Assembly (NCBI RefSeq): GCF_004365175.1
Contig: NZ_SOCE01000001.1
Span: 3,603,403-3,667,402, forward strand
DNA: 64,000 nucleotides
Origin: Kribbella voronezhensis
GTDB lineage: Bacteria > Actinomycetota > Actinomycetes > Propionibacteriales > Kribbellaceae
Reading direction: 5' to 3'
The notes below the pieces were generated by a model, which saw only the letters and a list, made by a program, of their open reading frames with translations, ran no database searches and was not told where the DNA came from. Made by a program: the position numbers and the translations under genes. Position 1 is the first letter of the stretch, and every line of letters starts with the position of its first letter. Of this stretch, positions 35,043 to 43,707 are shown in pieces.

Positions 35043-37238
35043 TCAGTTGGCGTAGACCTCGTACTCCGAGAGTTGCCCCGCCGGCCAGCCGGTGTTGGCC
35101 GTGAAGGTGAGCCGGACGTACCGCGTGTTCACGGCGCTCGGCAGTGTGATCGTCGCCGTGTTGCCGGAGCCCGGATCGAAGGTGCGCCCGGCGGCCCCGG
35201 CCAACTGGCTGTACGACGATCCGTCGACGCTCCCCAGTACTGCGATCGTCTGCGTGCGCGTGCCCCACGCCGTACTCGGGGGAAGCTTCAGCACCAGCCG
35301 CTTCACACTCTGGCTGCTTCCGAGGTCGACAGTGAGCGATTGCGGCCAACTGTTGTTGGCGCTCTCCCAGTAACTGTTGGCATTGCCGTCCACCGTGTTG
35401 CTCGCAACGTAGGACTGCACTGAACTGGTCGCCGTCACCGGCCGCCCGGCCGCGAGGTTGCCCGTCGGCGGCGTGGTGCTGCCGCCGCCCGGCTCCACCC
35501 AGTTGCAGCCACTCCAGGTGGAATCCCAGCCGCTGTTGCCACTCCCGCGATTCAGCGCGAACGAACCGCTCGGATAGGCACAGTTGTAGACGCCCGCTCG
35601 CCCGATGCCACTCGCGCTGACATTGCTCACCGACGCAGAGCCAGTCGTCTCCGCCTGGAAGGCGACAGTCCCGGCGCCCTCGATCGAGCCACCGTCCACC
35701 GTCACGTTCTGCACCGCGCGGCCGGCGCCGCCACCGTCGACGAACTGGTACGCCGACCACGGGCTCGCCACCACCCGGTTGTTGGTGAACCGGACCGCCG
35801 CGTTGATCGCTGTGTCATAGGCGTCCACCCGGATCGCGCCGTGCGGATGGTTCTGACCCCAGTTCGGGTTCATCGCGCCGGTGCGGACCAGCGTGTTGCC
35901 GGAGACCGTGATCGTGCCCGCCAGCGGGTAGAACGGCGAACCGAACGACTGGTTGGAGATCGCGATCCCGCCGCCGAGCGCGTTCGTGTCGGACACCAGG
36001 TTGTCCCGCACGGTCAGGTCGGTGCCGCCGTAGATCGCGATGCCGTTCGCCAGGGTCGGCTGCACGATCGTGTTGTTGGCAAAGGTGCTGCTCCGGTCGG
36101 CCGCGTGCAGCGACCACATCGCCAGCGCGTCGTCGCCGGTGTTGCGCAGGAAGTTGTTCCGCACCTGCACGTTGTACGCCGTACCGTTCAGGTTCAGCCC
36201 GTCGGCGGTCAGGTCGTAGAACCGGTTGTTCTCGACCACCAGGTTGTCGTTGTTGCCGGTGAGCCAGAGGCCGACCTTGAGATGCTGCAGCCACAGGCCG
36301 GAGACGACCGAGTTCGGGCCGAGGCTGCCGTTGACGAAGTTGTCCGGCGACTCGTCGTGCCGCTCGGTCACCTCGCCGATCACGGCGAAGTCGTAGAGCT
36401 TCACGTTGCCGCCGCCGTTCGGGCGGTCGATCAGGTGGCTGCTCAGCAGCGTCGAGTACCAGCGTCCGGCGCCGCGAAGCGTCACGCCGTCGGGATTGAT
36501 CGTGCCGCCGACGCGGAACCGGCCGGCCGGGATCCACACGGTGCCACCGCTCCCGCGAGCGCTGTCGATCGCGCTCTGGATCGCGCCGGTGGAGTCGTTG
36601 CTGCCGGTCGGGTCCGCGCCGCGATCGGTGATCGAGATCGAGCCGCCAGGCTGGCCGGCCGCACCGGCGACGTTCTCGAACTCGCCGTCGTCGATCGTGT
36701 ACGGGCCGGCGGTGTTCTCGCCGTCGACCTGGAGCCTGATCTTCGCGCCCGCGCCGACGGTCTGGCCGAGTTGCAGCCGGGCGTGGTCGTAGAGCTTGTG
36801 CGTTCGTGACCCGGCGATCCAGGCCGTGTCGACAAAGCTGTATTTCGAGGTCACCGCCAGGGACTGCGAGAGCTTCTGGCCGTTGACGTAGACCGAGAGG
36901 GTGCCGCTGCGTCCATCCGGAACGGAGTACGCGACGTTGATCGCGTTGGTCGTGCCGGGCGCGTTGAACTCGACGTACTGGCCGCTGGTGAGCGTGACGG
37001 CCTGCCGGTTCGAGGCCTCGGCTGGGAGGGTGCCCTGGGCGTAGCTCGGGCCGAGCTTGCTGCCGTTCGTCGCGGCGTTCTCCGCTTCGAGGATCGTGAA
37101 GGGCAACGAAGCGCCGACAGCCTGGAGCGTTGTCGATCGGAGTGCTGGGGAGTGGACCGCTGCGGCGGACAGACCGGTGCCGGCGAGCGCCGTACCGGAG
37201 ACGAGCGCCAGGATTGCGGCTGAACGAGGGATCGTCAT
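35043..37238 (-). CDS. Secreted beta-helix glycosidase (GH87/pectate-lyase-like) with CBM and F5/8C domains
   Basis: A 731-residue exported protein. A signal peptide (about 1-27) is followed by a CBM6/35-like sandwich (about 50-185, ILEAENAATNGS to DDGEFENVA), a right-handed beta-helix (about 200-560, starting ITDRGADPTGSNDSTGAIQSAI and with many NNxF turns), and a C-terminal discoidin/CBM32 domain (about 600-731, AAGRPVTATSSVQSYVASNTVDG). This order is known from bacterial alpha-1,3-glucanases (GH87) and related lyases; the exact substrate is uncertain. ATG 37238, GGAAGG upstream. Confidence 0.82.
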   Translation of the reverse strand: MTIPRSAAILALVSGTALAGTGLSAAAVHSPALRSTTLQAVGASLPFTILEAENAATNGSKLGPSYAQGTLPAEASNRQAVTLTSGQYVEFNAPGTTNAINVAYSVPDGRSGTLSVYVNGQKLSQSLAVTSKYSFVDTAWIAGSRTHKLYDHARLQLGQTVGAGAKIRLQVDGENTAGPYTIDDGEFENVAGAAGQPGGSISITDRGADPTGSNDSTGAIQSAIDSARGSGGTVWIPAGRFRVGGTINPDGVTLRGAGRWYSTLLSSHLIDRPNGGGNVKLYDFAVIGEVTERHDESPDNFVNGSLGPNSVVSGLWLQHLKVGLWLTGNNDNLVVENNRFYDLTADGLNLNGTAYNVQVRNNFLRNTGDDALAMWSLHAADRSSTFANNTIVQPTLANGIAIYGGTDLTVRDNLVSDTNALGGGIAISNQSFGSPFYPLAGTITVSGNTLVRTGAMNPNWGQNHPHGAIRVDAYDTAINAAVRFTNNRVVASPWSAYQFVDGGGAGRAVQNVTVDGGSIEGAGTVAFQAETTGSASVSNVSASGIGRAGVYNCAYPSGSFALNRGSGNSGWDSTWSGCNWVEPGGGSTTPPTGNLAAGRPVTATSSVQSYVASNTVDGNANSYWESANNSWPQSLTVDLGSSQSVKRLVLKLPPSTAWGTRTQTIAVLGSVDGSSYSQLAGAAGRTFDPGSGNTATITLPSAVNTRYVRLTFTANTGWPAGQLSEYEVYAN

Positions 37239-37328
37239 CGAACTGCACCTTCCTCGGGGCGGAGGATATTCGCCACACCTTAAGGAAGTCGACAACCTTC
37301 CGCAATAGTTCGATCTCTTCACGCAAGT

Positions 37329-37346
37329 TATCAACAGCTGTTGATA
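37329..37346. promoter_or_regulatory. 18-bp perfect palindrome, likely operator
   Basis: TATCAACAGCTGTTGATA is a perfect palindrome in the divergent 174-bp gap. A hairpin with 8-bp arms (37368-37375 with 37384-37391) lies between it and the downstream ATG. Confidence 0.55.
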
Positions 37347-37412
37347 CCACTGTGGATAGAGGTCTACTCGGGTCGGCTTTGCTCGACCCGACTGCCGAAT
37401 AGATTTGTCCAC

Positions 37413-39671
37413 ATGCCGCTTCGCGATCGCTGGAACGAGCTGATCCCCGACGCCGCGACGCTGGCGGACGATCTTGCCGGTCGCTACACGGCGTCCGACC
37501 GGCGGGCCTACCGCGATCAGTACCTCGAAGCGGTCCTGGCCGCCCTGGACTCGCTGGAGCAACTCAGCACGGATCCCGTTGCCGTGCGGCTCGCAGTGTG
37601 GTTCCACCGGGCCGTCCACGAGCCGAGCGGCCGGCCCGCCGAGGACGCCGAGGCGTCGGCCGAGCTCGCCGAGGAGAACCTTCCGGCGTACGGCGTGAGC
37701 TCGACCCGGGTCGCCGAGGTCGCCCGGCTGGTCCGGCTGACCGGCGCGTCGAGTCCTGAAGCCGAAGACGCGAATGCCCAGGTCCTGCTCGACGCGGTCA
37801 ACGCCACCTATGCCGGAGCGAACTACGCCACGCACGCCTCCGAGCTCCGCCGCGACGCCGGGGATGCCGGGGATGCCGGCGACGCCGGGGATCGCAGTAC
37901 GGCGATCAGGCAGCGGCTCGCCACTGTGCAGGGTCTTCTCGAGGGACCGATCTACCGGACCCAACTCGGCCGGGAGCGGTTCGACGAGGCGGCGCGCGCG
38001 AACCTGACCAGAGAGTTGGCCGTTCTGGACGGCACGCTTCCGGCGCCCTGGCGAGGTTGGCAGCGAGCGGCCTTGATCGCCGCGGCCGTGTTCAGCCCGG
38101 TCCTAGCTGCGATGGCTGCCTACGGAGCCGCCCACTACTCCTGGCGGTCTCCGAGCAGTTCGGACTCGGTGTGGTTTCCCAGCGTGCTTTGTGTGCTGGA
38201 GTCGTGCGCGGTGCCGCTGTTCATCCGCTTCGCACCTCGAGTCGGCCGCATGGCCAGAGTCGTCAGCGGCGCCGTGGTGGTTGCCGGTCTGGCCGGAGTG
38301 ATCATCACCTGGGTGCTGGCGCCGGCCAAGACGCCGTCGACCGGTGTCGGCGACCGGGTCCCGCTGCTGATGATCTCGGCCGTCCTGCTCCTCGTGGCAG
38401 GCATCGCCGGGCTGGCCTCGTGCTGGCCGGTCGCCCGCCATCCCCGGCCGGAATTCAATCGGGGACAGCTGCTGTCCGTGGCGACGACGGTGGCCGTCAT
38501 CGTCGGCGCGGTGGTGTTCGTCGGCGAGCCGATCCACCGTGCCTATCTGCTGGGCGCCAACGAACACCTGACCGGATCGGACGCCCCGGTCGGCATCCCC
38601 GCACGGTCCGAACTGACCGGCGGTATGGCCTGGGTCAGCCGGCCGATCTCGTACAGCGCCGACGCCGTTCGCAGAGCCGTCAGTACCGAACACGGCATCG
38701 CCATCGCGAGCGAGACGGGCACTGTCGTGATGCTCGACCCGGCGACCGGCGAGCCGCGCTGGCGCTACTCACGATCCGACTCCGACGGCACCCCCGAACT
38801 GGCTGCCACAGCCGACGGACAACTGCTGATCGCCAACTTCGACGATGTCGGCTACCTGGTGCTGGACGCCGCCACGGGAAAGCGGAAGGAGACTTGGCCA
38901 CTCGGCACCCGCGACCATGACCTCCTGTCCGCCGACCCGTTGCTGACCGGCGAGCAGGTCGGCAAGGGCTCGGACAAACTTCGCGGGGTGGACCTCGACG
39001 GCAACGACCGCTGGACCTTCGAGCCGGGTCGGTGCACGACCATCGGCGCCGTCGCAACAGCCGATACCGCGCTCGCCTTGCTCGACCGGCAGTGCGGTGA
39101 GCGGCGCAACGAGACGACGGCCCTGGACCTGAAGAGCGGCAAGAAGCTGTGGAGCGGCCCGAGCCCCTGGTTCGGTGAGCAACCGATGGCGGTCGGCGGT
39201 CTGATCGTCTGGACCGAGCGGGACGGGCGCGCCGAGAGCGAGATGCGCGGAACCCTGGTCGGGGTGGAACCGCGCACCGGCACGGTGAAGTGGCGATGGC
39301 AAGTGCCGTCGAACTGGGCTTGCGGCACCAGCGTGACCGTGGCCGGCGACAAACTGGTGCTGCTGGACTGTCCGGTCGCGGCCAAAGACACCCAGACAGT
39401 GGTCACGGTGCTCAAGGCCGAGACCGGAGGTGTCGTCTGGCAGCGGACCGCCCCGGTCAAGGCGGGCCAGCGGGTCGCGGTCACGACCGACGCCCGAGTG
39501 GCGATGGTCCCGGACCTGGAGGCGAAGGACCACTGCCTGCTGGACGTGATCGACGAGGCGGGCTACCGCCAGGTCGCGCTACCGGCCGAGGTCATCTGCC
39601 GAGGCGGCGTCCAAGCAGTCGGAAACCAACTCCTAGCCGCAACCCACAAGGCAGTCCTAGCCCTCCGCTGA
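37413..39671 (+). CDS. Degenerate HD-like domain, membrane segments and PQQ-like propeller fusion
   Basis: A 752-residue protein. The N-terminal 190 residues resemble small predicted metal-dependent HD phosphohydrolases (COG4339 type), in which the first His (HYHxLEH) and the Asp of the central H-D pair are expected; here the first motif reads RAYRDQYLEA and the second WFHRAVH, so it looks inactive. A tract of repeated D-A-G follows, then five predicted transmembrane helices (about 215-400) and a PQQ/Kelch-like beta-propeller (about 415-752) with repeated GxxVxLDPATGEPRW-type blades. ATG 37413 starts the recognisable domain. Function unknown; an exposed propeller sensor is plausible. Confidence 0.75.
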   Translation: MPLRDRWNELIPDAATLADDLAGRYTASDRRAYRDQYLEAVLAALDSLEQLSTDPVAVRLAVWFHRAVHEPSGRPAEDAEASAELAEENLPAYGVSSTRVAEVARLVRLTGASSPEAEDANAQVLLDAVNATYAGANYATHASELRRDAGDAGDAGDAGDRSTAIRQRLATVQGLLEGPIYRTQLGRERFDEAARANLTRELAVLDGTLPAPWRGWQRAALIAAAVFSPVLAAMAAYGAAHYSWRSPSSSDSVWFPSVLCVLESCAVPLFIRFAPRVGRMARVVSGAVVVAGLAGVIITWVLAPAKTPSTGVGDRVPLLMISAVLLLVAGIAGLASCWPVARHPRPEFNRGQLLSVATTVAVIVGAVVFVGEPIHRAYLLGANEHLTGSDAPVGIPARSELTGGMAWVSRPISYSADAVRRAVSTEHGIAIASETGTVVMLDPATGEPRWRYSRSDSDGTPELAATADGQLLIANFDDVGYLVLDAATGKRKETWPLGTRDHDLLSADPLLTGEQVGKGSDKLRGVDLDGNDRWTFEPGRCTTIGAVATADTALALLDRQCGERRNETTALDLKSGKKLWSGPSPWFGEQPMAVGGLIVWTERDGRAESEMRGTLVGVEPRTGTVKWRWQVPSNWACGTSVTVAGDKLVLLDCPVAAKDTQTVVTVLKAETGGVVWQRTAPVKAGQRVAVTTDARVAMVPDLEAKDHCLLDVIDEAGYRQVALPAEVICRGGVQAVGNQLLAATHKAVLALR

Positions 39672-39811
39672 CCCGGGCCGACCTCGGGCGGGAGCAGCGA
39701 TGCCGGGCGAACTTGTGAATGGGTCAGCAATGCCGGGCGAGCTCCGACGGCCCAGCGACACCGAGCTGACCACGGGCGCAGGTCGGCGACGGCGGGCTGA
39801 CCTCGGGTGGG
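39672..39811. repeat. Short degenerate direct repeats
   Basis: Between the convergent genes, CAGCGATGCCGGGCGAACT (about 39695-39713) is echoed by CAGCAATGCCGGGCGAGCT (about 39725-39743), and GACCTCGGGCGGG by GACCTCGGGTGGG. No gene or terminator is seen. Confidence 0.45.
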
Positions 39812-41404
39812 TCAGGGTGTTTGGTGGGTTGGGGGTGGGATGAGGATGCCGGGGTTGAGGATGTTGTGCGGATCGAGCACGCGCTTGACCGCTTGGAGGG
39901 CCTCGATGGCGAGTGGGCCGACCTCCTCGGCGTACGCGCTCCTGTGGTCGGTGCCGACGCCGTGGTGATGGCTGATGGTCCCGCCTGCGGCCGCGATCGC
40001 CGCGTTCGCCGCCGTTTTCGCCTGCTGCCATTGGGAGATCGGCTCGTCGGTCTGCGCGCAGATGACGGTGAAGTACAGCGAGGCACCGGTCTCGTAGACA
40101 TGTGACACATGGCAGAGCACGATCGGCGGCGTCCCCTGCTCGCTCAACGCGGCAACCAGCGCCTCGGTGACCTTGGCCTTGAGCGCCGGCAGCGTCGACC
40201 AGAAGCCGGCGGTCTCCAGCGTCTCCACCAACGCCCCCTCGTCCAACAAGGGATCGCGCAGGTACGGCGCGCGGTACCGCCCCTCTCGCCAGGTCTCACC
40301 CGGCCCTTCGCCCAGCGCCTCTCCACCGGCACCGCGCAAAACAACGCCCACCTCAGTACGGCGTACTTCGGTGTGCTCACCCTCGAACCCGACGATCGCC
40401 AGTACGCCGCCCGAGCCGCCGCCGAGCACATCCGGGTCGGCGAGGTTGATCGCGGTCTCCACCTCGTCGGACAACCGCAGGACGGTCGGCAGCGGCCCGT
40501 CTTGCGCGAGCCGACGAATCGCGGCCAGCCCTTCCTCGAAGGCGCCGAATCGCCAGCCTTCGAAGACTCGCTCGACCGGGCGCGGCCGGATCCGGAGTAC
40601 GACGCTGGTGATGATGCCGAGCGTGCCTTCGGATCCGAGCACCAACTGCCGAAGGTCCGGTCCGGCCGCGGACATCGGCGCACGGCCGAGCCGGATCGTG
40701 CCGCGCGGCGTCGCCATGGTCAGGCCGACCACCATCTGGTCGAAGCGTCCGTACCCGGCCGACGACTGGCCGCTCGACCGGGTGGCCGCATAGCCGCCGA
40801 TGCTCGCGCCTTCGTAGGACTGTGGGAAGTGGCCGAGGGTGTAGCCACGTTCGGCGAGCAACGCCTCCGCCGCCGTACCCCGAACGCCCGCCTCGATCGT
40901 CGCCGTACGGGACACCTCGTCGACCTCCACCAGCCGATCGAGCCTGCGCAGATCGACGGCGATGAACGCCGTCCCCTTCGGCGCCAACCCGCCGACCACA
41001 GACGTGCCACCGGCGTACGGAACCACAGCAAGGTGATGCTCAGAACAGGACGTGAGAAGCGCCTGTACTTCGTCGTGTGATCCAGGGAAGACCACGGCGG
41101 CCGGCATGTCGCTGGTGTCACCGGCCCGATGCCGCAGCAGATCAGTCGTCGAGTACCCGCGCGTGTGCCCCCAGCGCATCTCCAGATCCGTCTTCACATA
41201 CTCACCACCAAGCAACTCGACCAAAAGCCCACTCACTTCTTCTGTGAGCCCGGACCGGTCAGCAGGTGCGGTGGTGGCGCCTGGGCGGCGGACGCCCAGG
41301 TGCTTGAGGGCTTGCAGGGCGGCGGGTGGGAGGGTTAGCGGGTGTGCGGGATCGCCCCAGCGGCCGGGGGTGAGTTGCACCACCGGCAGGTCGGATTCGG
41401 TCAT
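39812..41404 (-). CDS. FAD-linked oxidase, alkyldihydroxyacetonephosphate synthase-like
   Basis: A 530-residue flavoenzyme of the vanillyl-alcohol-oxidase fold. FAD-binding stretches: VVPYAGGTSVVGG, SYEGASIGGYAATRSSGQSSAGYGRF and a C-terminal ISHHHGVGTDHRSAY, the triple-His motif typical of alkyl-DHAP synthases, which make the ether bond of plasmalogens. GGGGAG precedes ATG 41404. It lies divergent from a TetR gene followed by a glycerol-3-phosphate dehydrogenase, so a glycerolipid or ether-lipid role is likely (inference). Confidence 0.85.
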   Translation of the reverse strand: MTESDLPVVQLTPGRWGDPAHPLTLPPAALQALKHLGVRRPGATTAPADRSGLTEEVSGLLVELLGGEYVKTDLEMRWGHTRGYSTTDLLRHRAGDTSDMPAAVVFPGSHDEVQALLTSCSEHHLAVVPYAGGTSVVGGLAPKGTAFIAVDLRRLDRLVEVDEVSRTATIEAGVRGTAAEALLAERGYTLGHFPQSYEGASIGGYAATRSSGQSSAGYGRFDQMVVGLTMATPRGTIRLGRAPMSAAGPDLRQLVLGSEGTLGIITSVVLRIRPRPVERVFEGWRFGAFEEGLAAIRRLAQDGPLPTVLRLSDEVETAINLADPDVLGGGSGGVLAIVGFEGEHTEVRRTEVGVVLRGAGGEALGEGPGETWREGRYRAPYLRDPLLDEGALVETLETAGFWSTLPALKAKVTEALVAALSEQGTPPIVLCHVSHVYETGASLYFTVICAQTDEPISQWQQAKTAANAAIAAAGGTISHHHGVGTDHRSAYAEEVGPLAIEALQAVKRVLDPHNILNPGILIPPPTHQTP

Positions 41405-41497
41405 CGCGGACTCCCCATTGCTCGGCTCGGGCGGTAGCGTCTCGCGGGAGCAAGACCCCTGACTCCGGCTCCCGCGAGACCGTTCCCGGACGTCAAA

Positions 41498-41542
41498 GTC
41501 GCTGATACACTTTGGCGTGTGATGTCTCAGCGTATCAGCGAC
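41498..41542. promoter_or_regulatory. Inverted repeat over the TetR start, likely operator
   Basis: GTCGCTGATAC (41498-41508) and its perfect complement GTATCAGCGAC (41532-41542) flank a 23-bp spacer that contains the TetR GTG/ATG start and a further ACAC...GTGT repeat. The spacing suits two dimers or a loop. Confidence 0.6.
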
Positions 41543-42157
41543 ACCGACAACGAATCCACCGGCTCGACCGGTTCGAGCAGGCCGGCGCCCGCGAACGCCA
41601 TCGGCGAGGAGCGGATCCTCGACGCGGCGTACGAGCTGCTGCTGGCGATCGGGATGCGGCGGATGACGATGGCCGACATCGCCCGGCACGCGGAGGTCTC
41701 CCGCGCCACGCTGTACCGGCGCTGGCCGAACGTGCAGGCCGTCGTGGCCGCCCTGATGACGCGGGAGTGGACGACCGCGCTGGTCTCGGCGTTCCAGCCC
41801 GATGCGGTGGATGGGCGATCGCGTTTGGTCGAGGGCGTCGTCGAGGTGGTCGCGAAGACCCGGACGCACCCGTTGATGCGCAAGATCATCGAACTGGATC
41901 CCGAATTCCTCACGCCGTACCTGCTGGAGCGGCGCGGCAGCAGCACGGTCGCCCACCTGGCCCTGGTCGAGGCGGGCATCCGGGCCGGCCAGGAGGACGG
42001 TTCGATCCGGTCCGGCGACCCCGACTGGCTCTCGCGGCAGATCATCCTGGTCTCGCTGGCGTCTGCGGTGTCCGGCCCGGTGCTCGCCGAAGCGGGCGAG
42101 TATCCGAAGCTCGACGAGGAGCTGCGAGTGATGCTGACCAGGTATCTGGTGCCATGA
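41519..42157 (+). CDS. TetR-family regulator
   Basis: A 212-residue regulator: helix-turn-helix RILDAAYELLLAIGMRRMTMADIARHAEVSRATLYRRWPNVQAV, then a TetR C-terminal domain. Start GTG 41519 or ATG 41522, both inside the inverted repeat, so the protein likely represses its own start. The stop overlaps the glpD start (ATGA), so it is co-translated with the enzyme and probably also controls the divergent FAD oxidase. Confidence 0.9.
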   Translation: MMSQRISDTDNESTGSTGSSRPAPANAIGEERILDAAYELLLAIGMRRMTMADIARHAEVSRATLYRRWPNVQAVVAALMTREWTTALVSAFQPDAVDGRSRLVEGVVEVVAKTRTHPLMRKIIELDPEFLTPYLLERRGSSTVAHLALVEAGIRAGQEDGSIRSGDPDWLSRQIILVSLASAVSGPVLAEAGEYPKLDEELRVMLTRYLVP

Positions 42158-43707
42158 TCGCGGTCGGCAACGCCAGCCTGAACGCGACCCGGCGTACCCG
42201 GGAACTCGACTGGCTGGACACCACCCGCCAGGTCGACGTGCTGGTCATCGGCGGCGGCGTGACCGGCGCCGGCGTTGCCCTCGACGCCGCCGCGCGCGGC
42301 TTGTCAGTTGCCTTGGTGGAGAAGCACGACCTGGCTTTCGGGACCAGCCGGTGGAGTTCGAAGCTCGTGCACGGCGGCTTGCGGTACCTGATCTCCGGGC
42401 ACGTCGGGATCGCGTACGAGAGCGCGGTCGAGCGCGGCATCCTGATGAAGACGACCGCTCCCCATCTCGTCCACCCGGTCCCGCAGGTGGCACCTTGGTT
42501 GCCGCAGGCAAGGTTCATGCAGGCGGCGATGCTACGCGGAGCCTTCCTCGGCGGCGATGTGCTGCGCACCTTCGCCCACACCAGCGACGACTACCTGCCG
42601 CATTCGCGCCGCGTCAGCTCAGCCGAACTCCTCCGCTACGCCCCGACCCTGCGCCCGGACGGCCTGCGTGGCGGCTTCCTCACCTGGGACGGGCAGCTGT
42701 ACGACGACGCGCGGCTGGTCGTCGCGATCGCACGCACCGCCGCGCAGTACGGCGCCCGCGTGCTGACCCGCTGTGCGGCCGAGCAGGTCACCGGGCGCGG
42801 CGCGGTGGTGGTCGACCAGTTGTCCGGGCGACGAATCGACGTCGACGCCTCGCTGGTGATCAACGCGACCGGGATCTGGGCCGATCAAGTTGCCTCAGGC
42901 ATCAAACTGCGGCCGAGCCGGGGCGCGCACCTGGTGTTGCCGCAGTCCGCCTTCGGTGGACTGTCCGCGGTGCTGACCGTGCCGGTGCCGGGGGAGTTGC
43001 GCCGGGTGGTGATGGCGATCCCCGCGCCGGACGGTCGGGTCTACGTCGGGTTGACCGACGAGGAGGCGCCGGGCCCGGTGAGCGACGTACCGGTGGCGAC
43101 GGACGCGGAGATCGACTATCTGCTGGGCACCATCAGTTCGGCCGTCCAGGTCCCGCTGACCAGAGCTGACCTGCTCGGCACGTACGCCGGCCTGCGGCCG
43201 CTGCTCGATACCGGGCATCACCGGGGTGAGGACAAGACTGCGGACATCTCCCGGCGGCATGCGGTCATCACCGGCACGGACGGGCTCGTCACGATCGTGG
43301 GTGGCAAGCTCACGACGTACCGGCGGATGGCGCAGGACGCACTCGACGCCGGGCTGGCTGATGGCCGGCTCACGGCTCGGCGGCCGTGCCTGACGCATCG
43401 GATCCCACTGGTCGGCGCGGCCGATCGGGTCCACCTTGCGGCGGTGCGTGCGCCTGCGCGTTTCGTCCAGCGGTACGGCGTGGAGGCTGCCGAGGTGATC
43501 GCTTGCGAGCCTTCGCTGCTGGAGCCCATCGCGCCCGGGTTGGCCACGACACACGCGGAGCTCCGCTTCGCAGTACGGCACGAGGGCGCGCTCACTGCGG
43601 ACGACCTCCTCGACCGGCGTACCCGGCTCGGCCTGTCGGCGGCAGATCGGGCGCTGGGCCTGCCTGCCGCCGAGGCCGCTCTCCAGCTCAGCGCACCGTC
43701 AGGCTGA
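42154..43707 (+). CDS. glpD: Glycerol-3-phosphate dehydrogenase (FAD-dependent)
   Basis: A 517-residue flavoprotein dehydrogenase. The N-terminal FAD motif VLVIGGGVTGAGVALDAAARG is followed by the family sequences FGTSRWSSKLVHGGLRYL and DGQLYDDARL, and by a C-terminal DAO domain (HAVITGTDGLVTIVGGKLTTYR). It oxidises glycerol-3-phosphate to DHAP at the membrane. It is co-translated with the TetR gene. Its 3' end overlaps the convergent secreted-protein gene by 20 bp. Confidence 0.93.
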   Translation: MIAVGNASLNATRRTRELDWLDTTRQVDVLVIGGGVTGAGVALDAAARGLSVALVEKHDLAFGTSRWSSKLVHGGLRYLISGHVGIAYESAVERGILMKTTAPHLVHPVPQVAPWLPQARFMQAAMLRGAFLGGDVLRTFAHTSDDYLPHSRRVSSAELLRYAPTLRPDGLRGGFLTWDGQLYDDARLVVAIARTAAQYGARVLTRCAAEQVTGRGAVVVDQLSGRRIDVDASLVINATGIWADQVASGIKLRPSRGAHLVLPQSAFGGLSAVLTVPVPGELRRVVMAIPAPDGRVYVGLTDEEAPGPVSDVPVATDAEIDYLLGTISSAVQVPLTRADLLGTYAGLRPLLDTGHHRGEDKTADISRRHAVITGTDGLVTIVGGKLTTYRRMAQDALDAGLADGRLTARRPCLTHRIPLVGAADRVHLAAVRAPARFVQRYGVEAAEVIACEPSLLEPIAPGLATTHAELRFAVRHEGALTADDLLDRRTRLGLSAADRALGLPAAEAALQLSAPSG

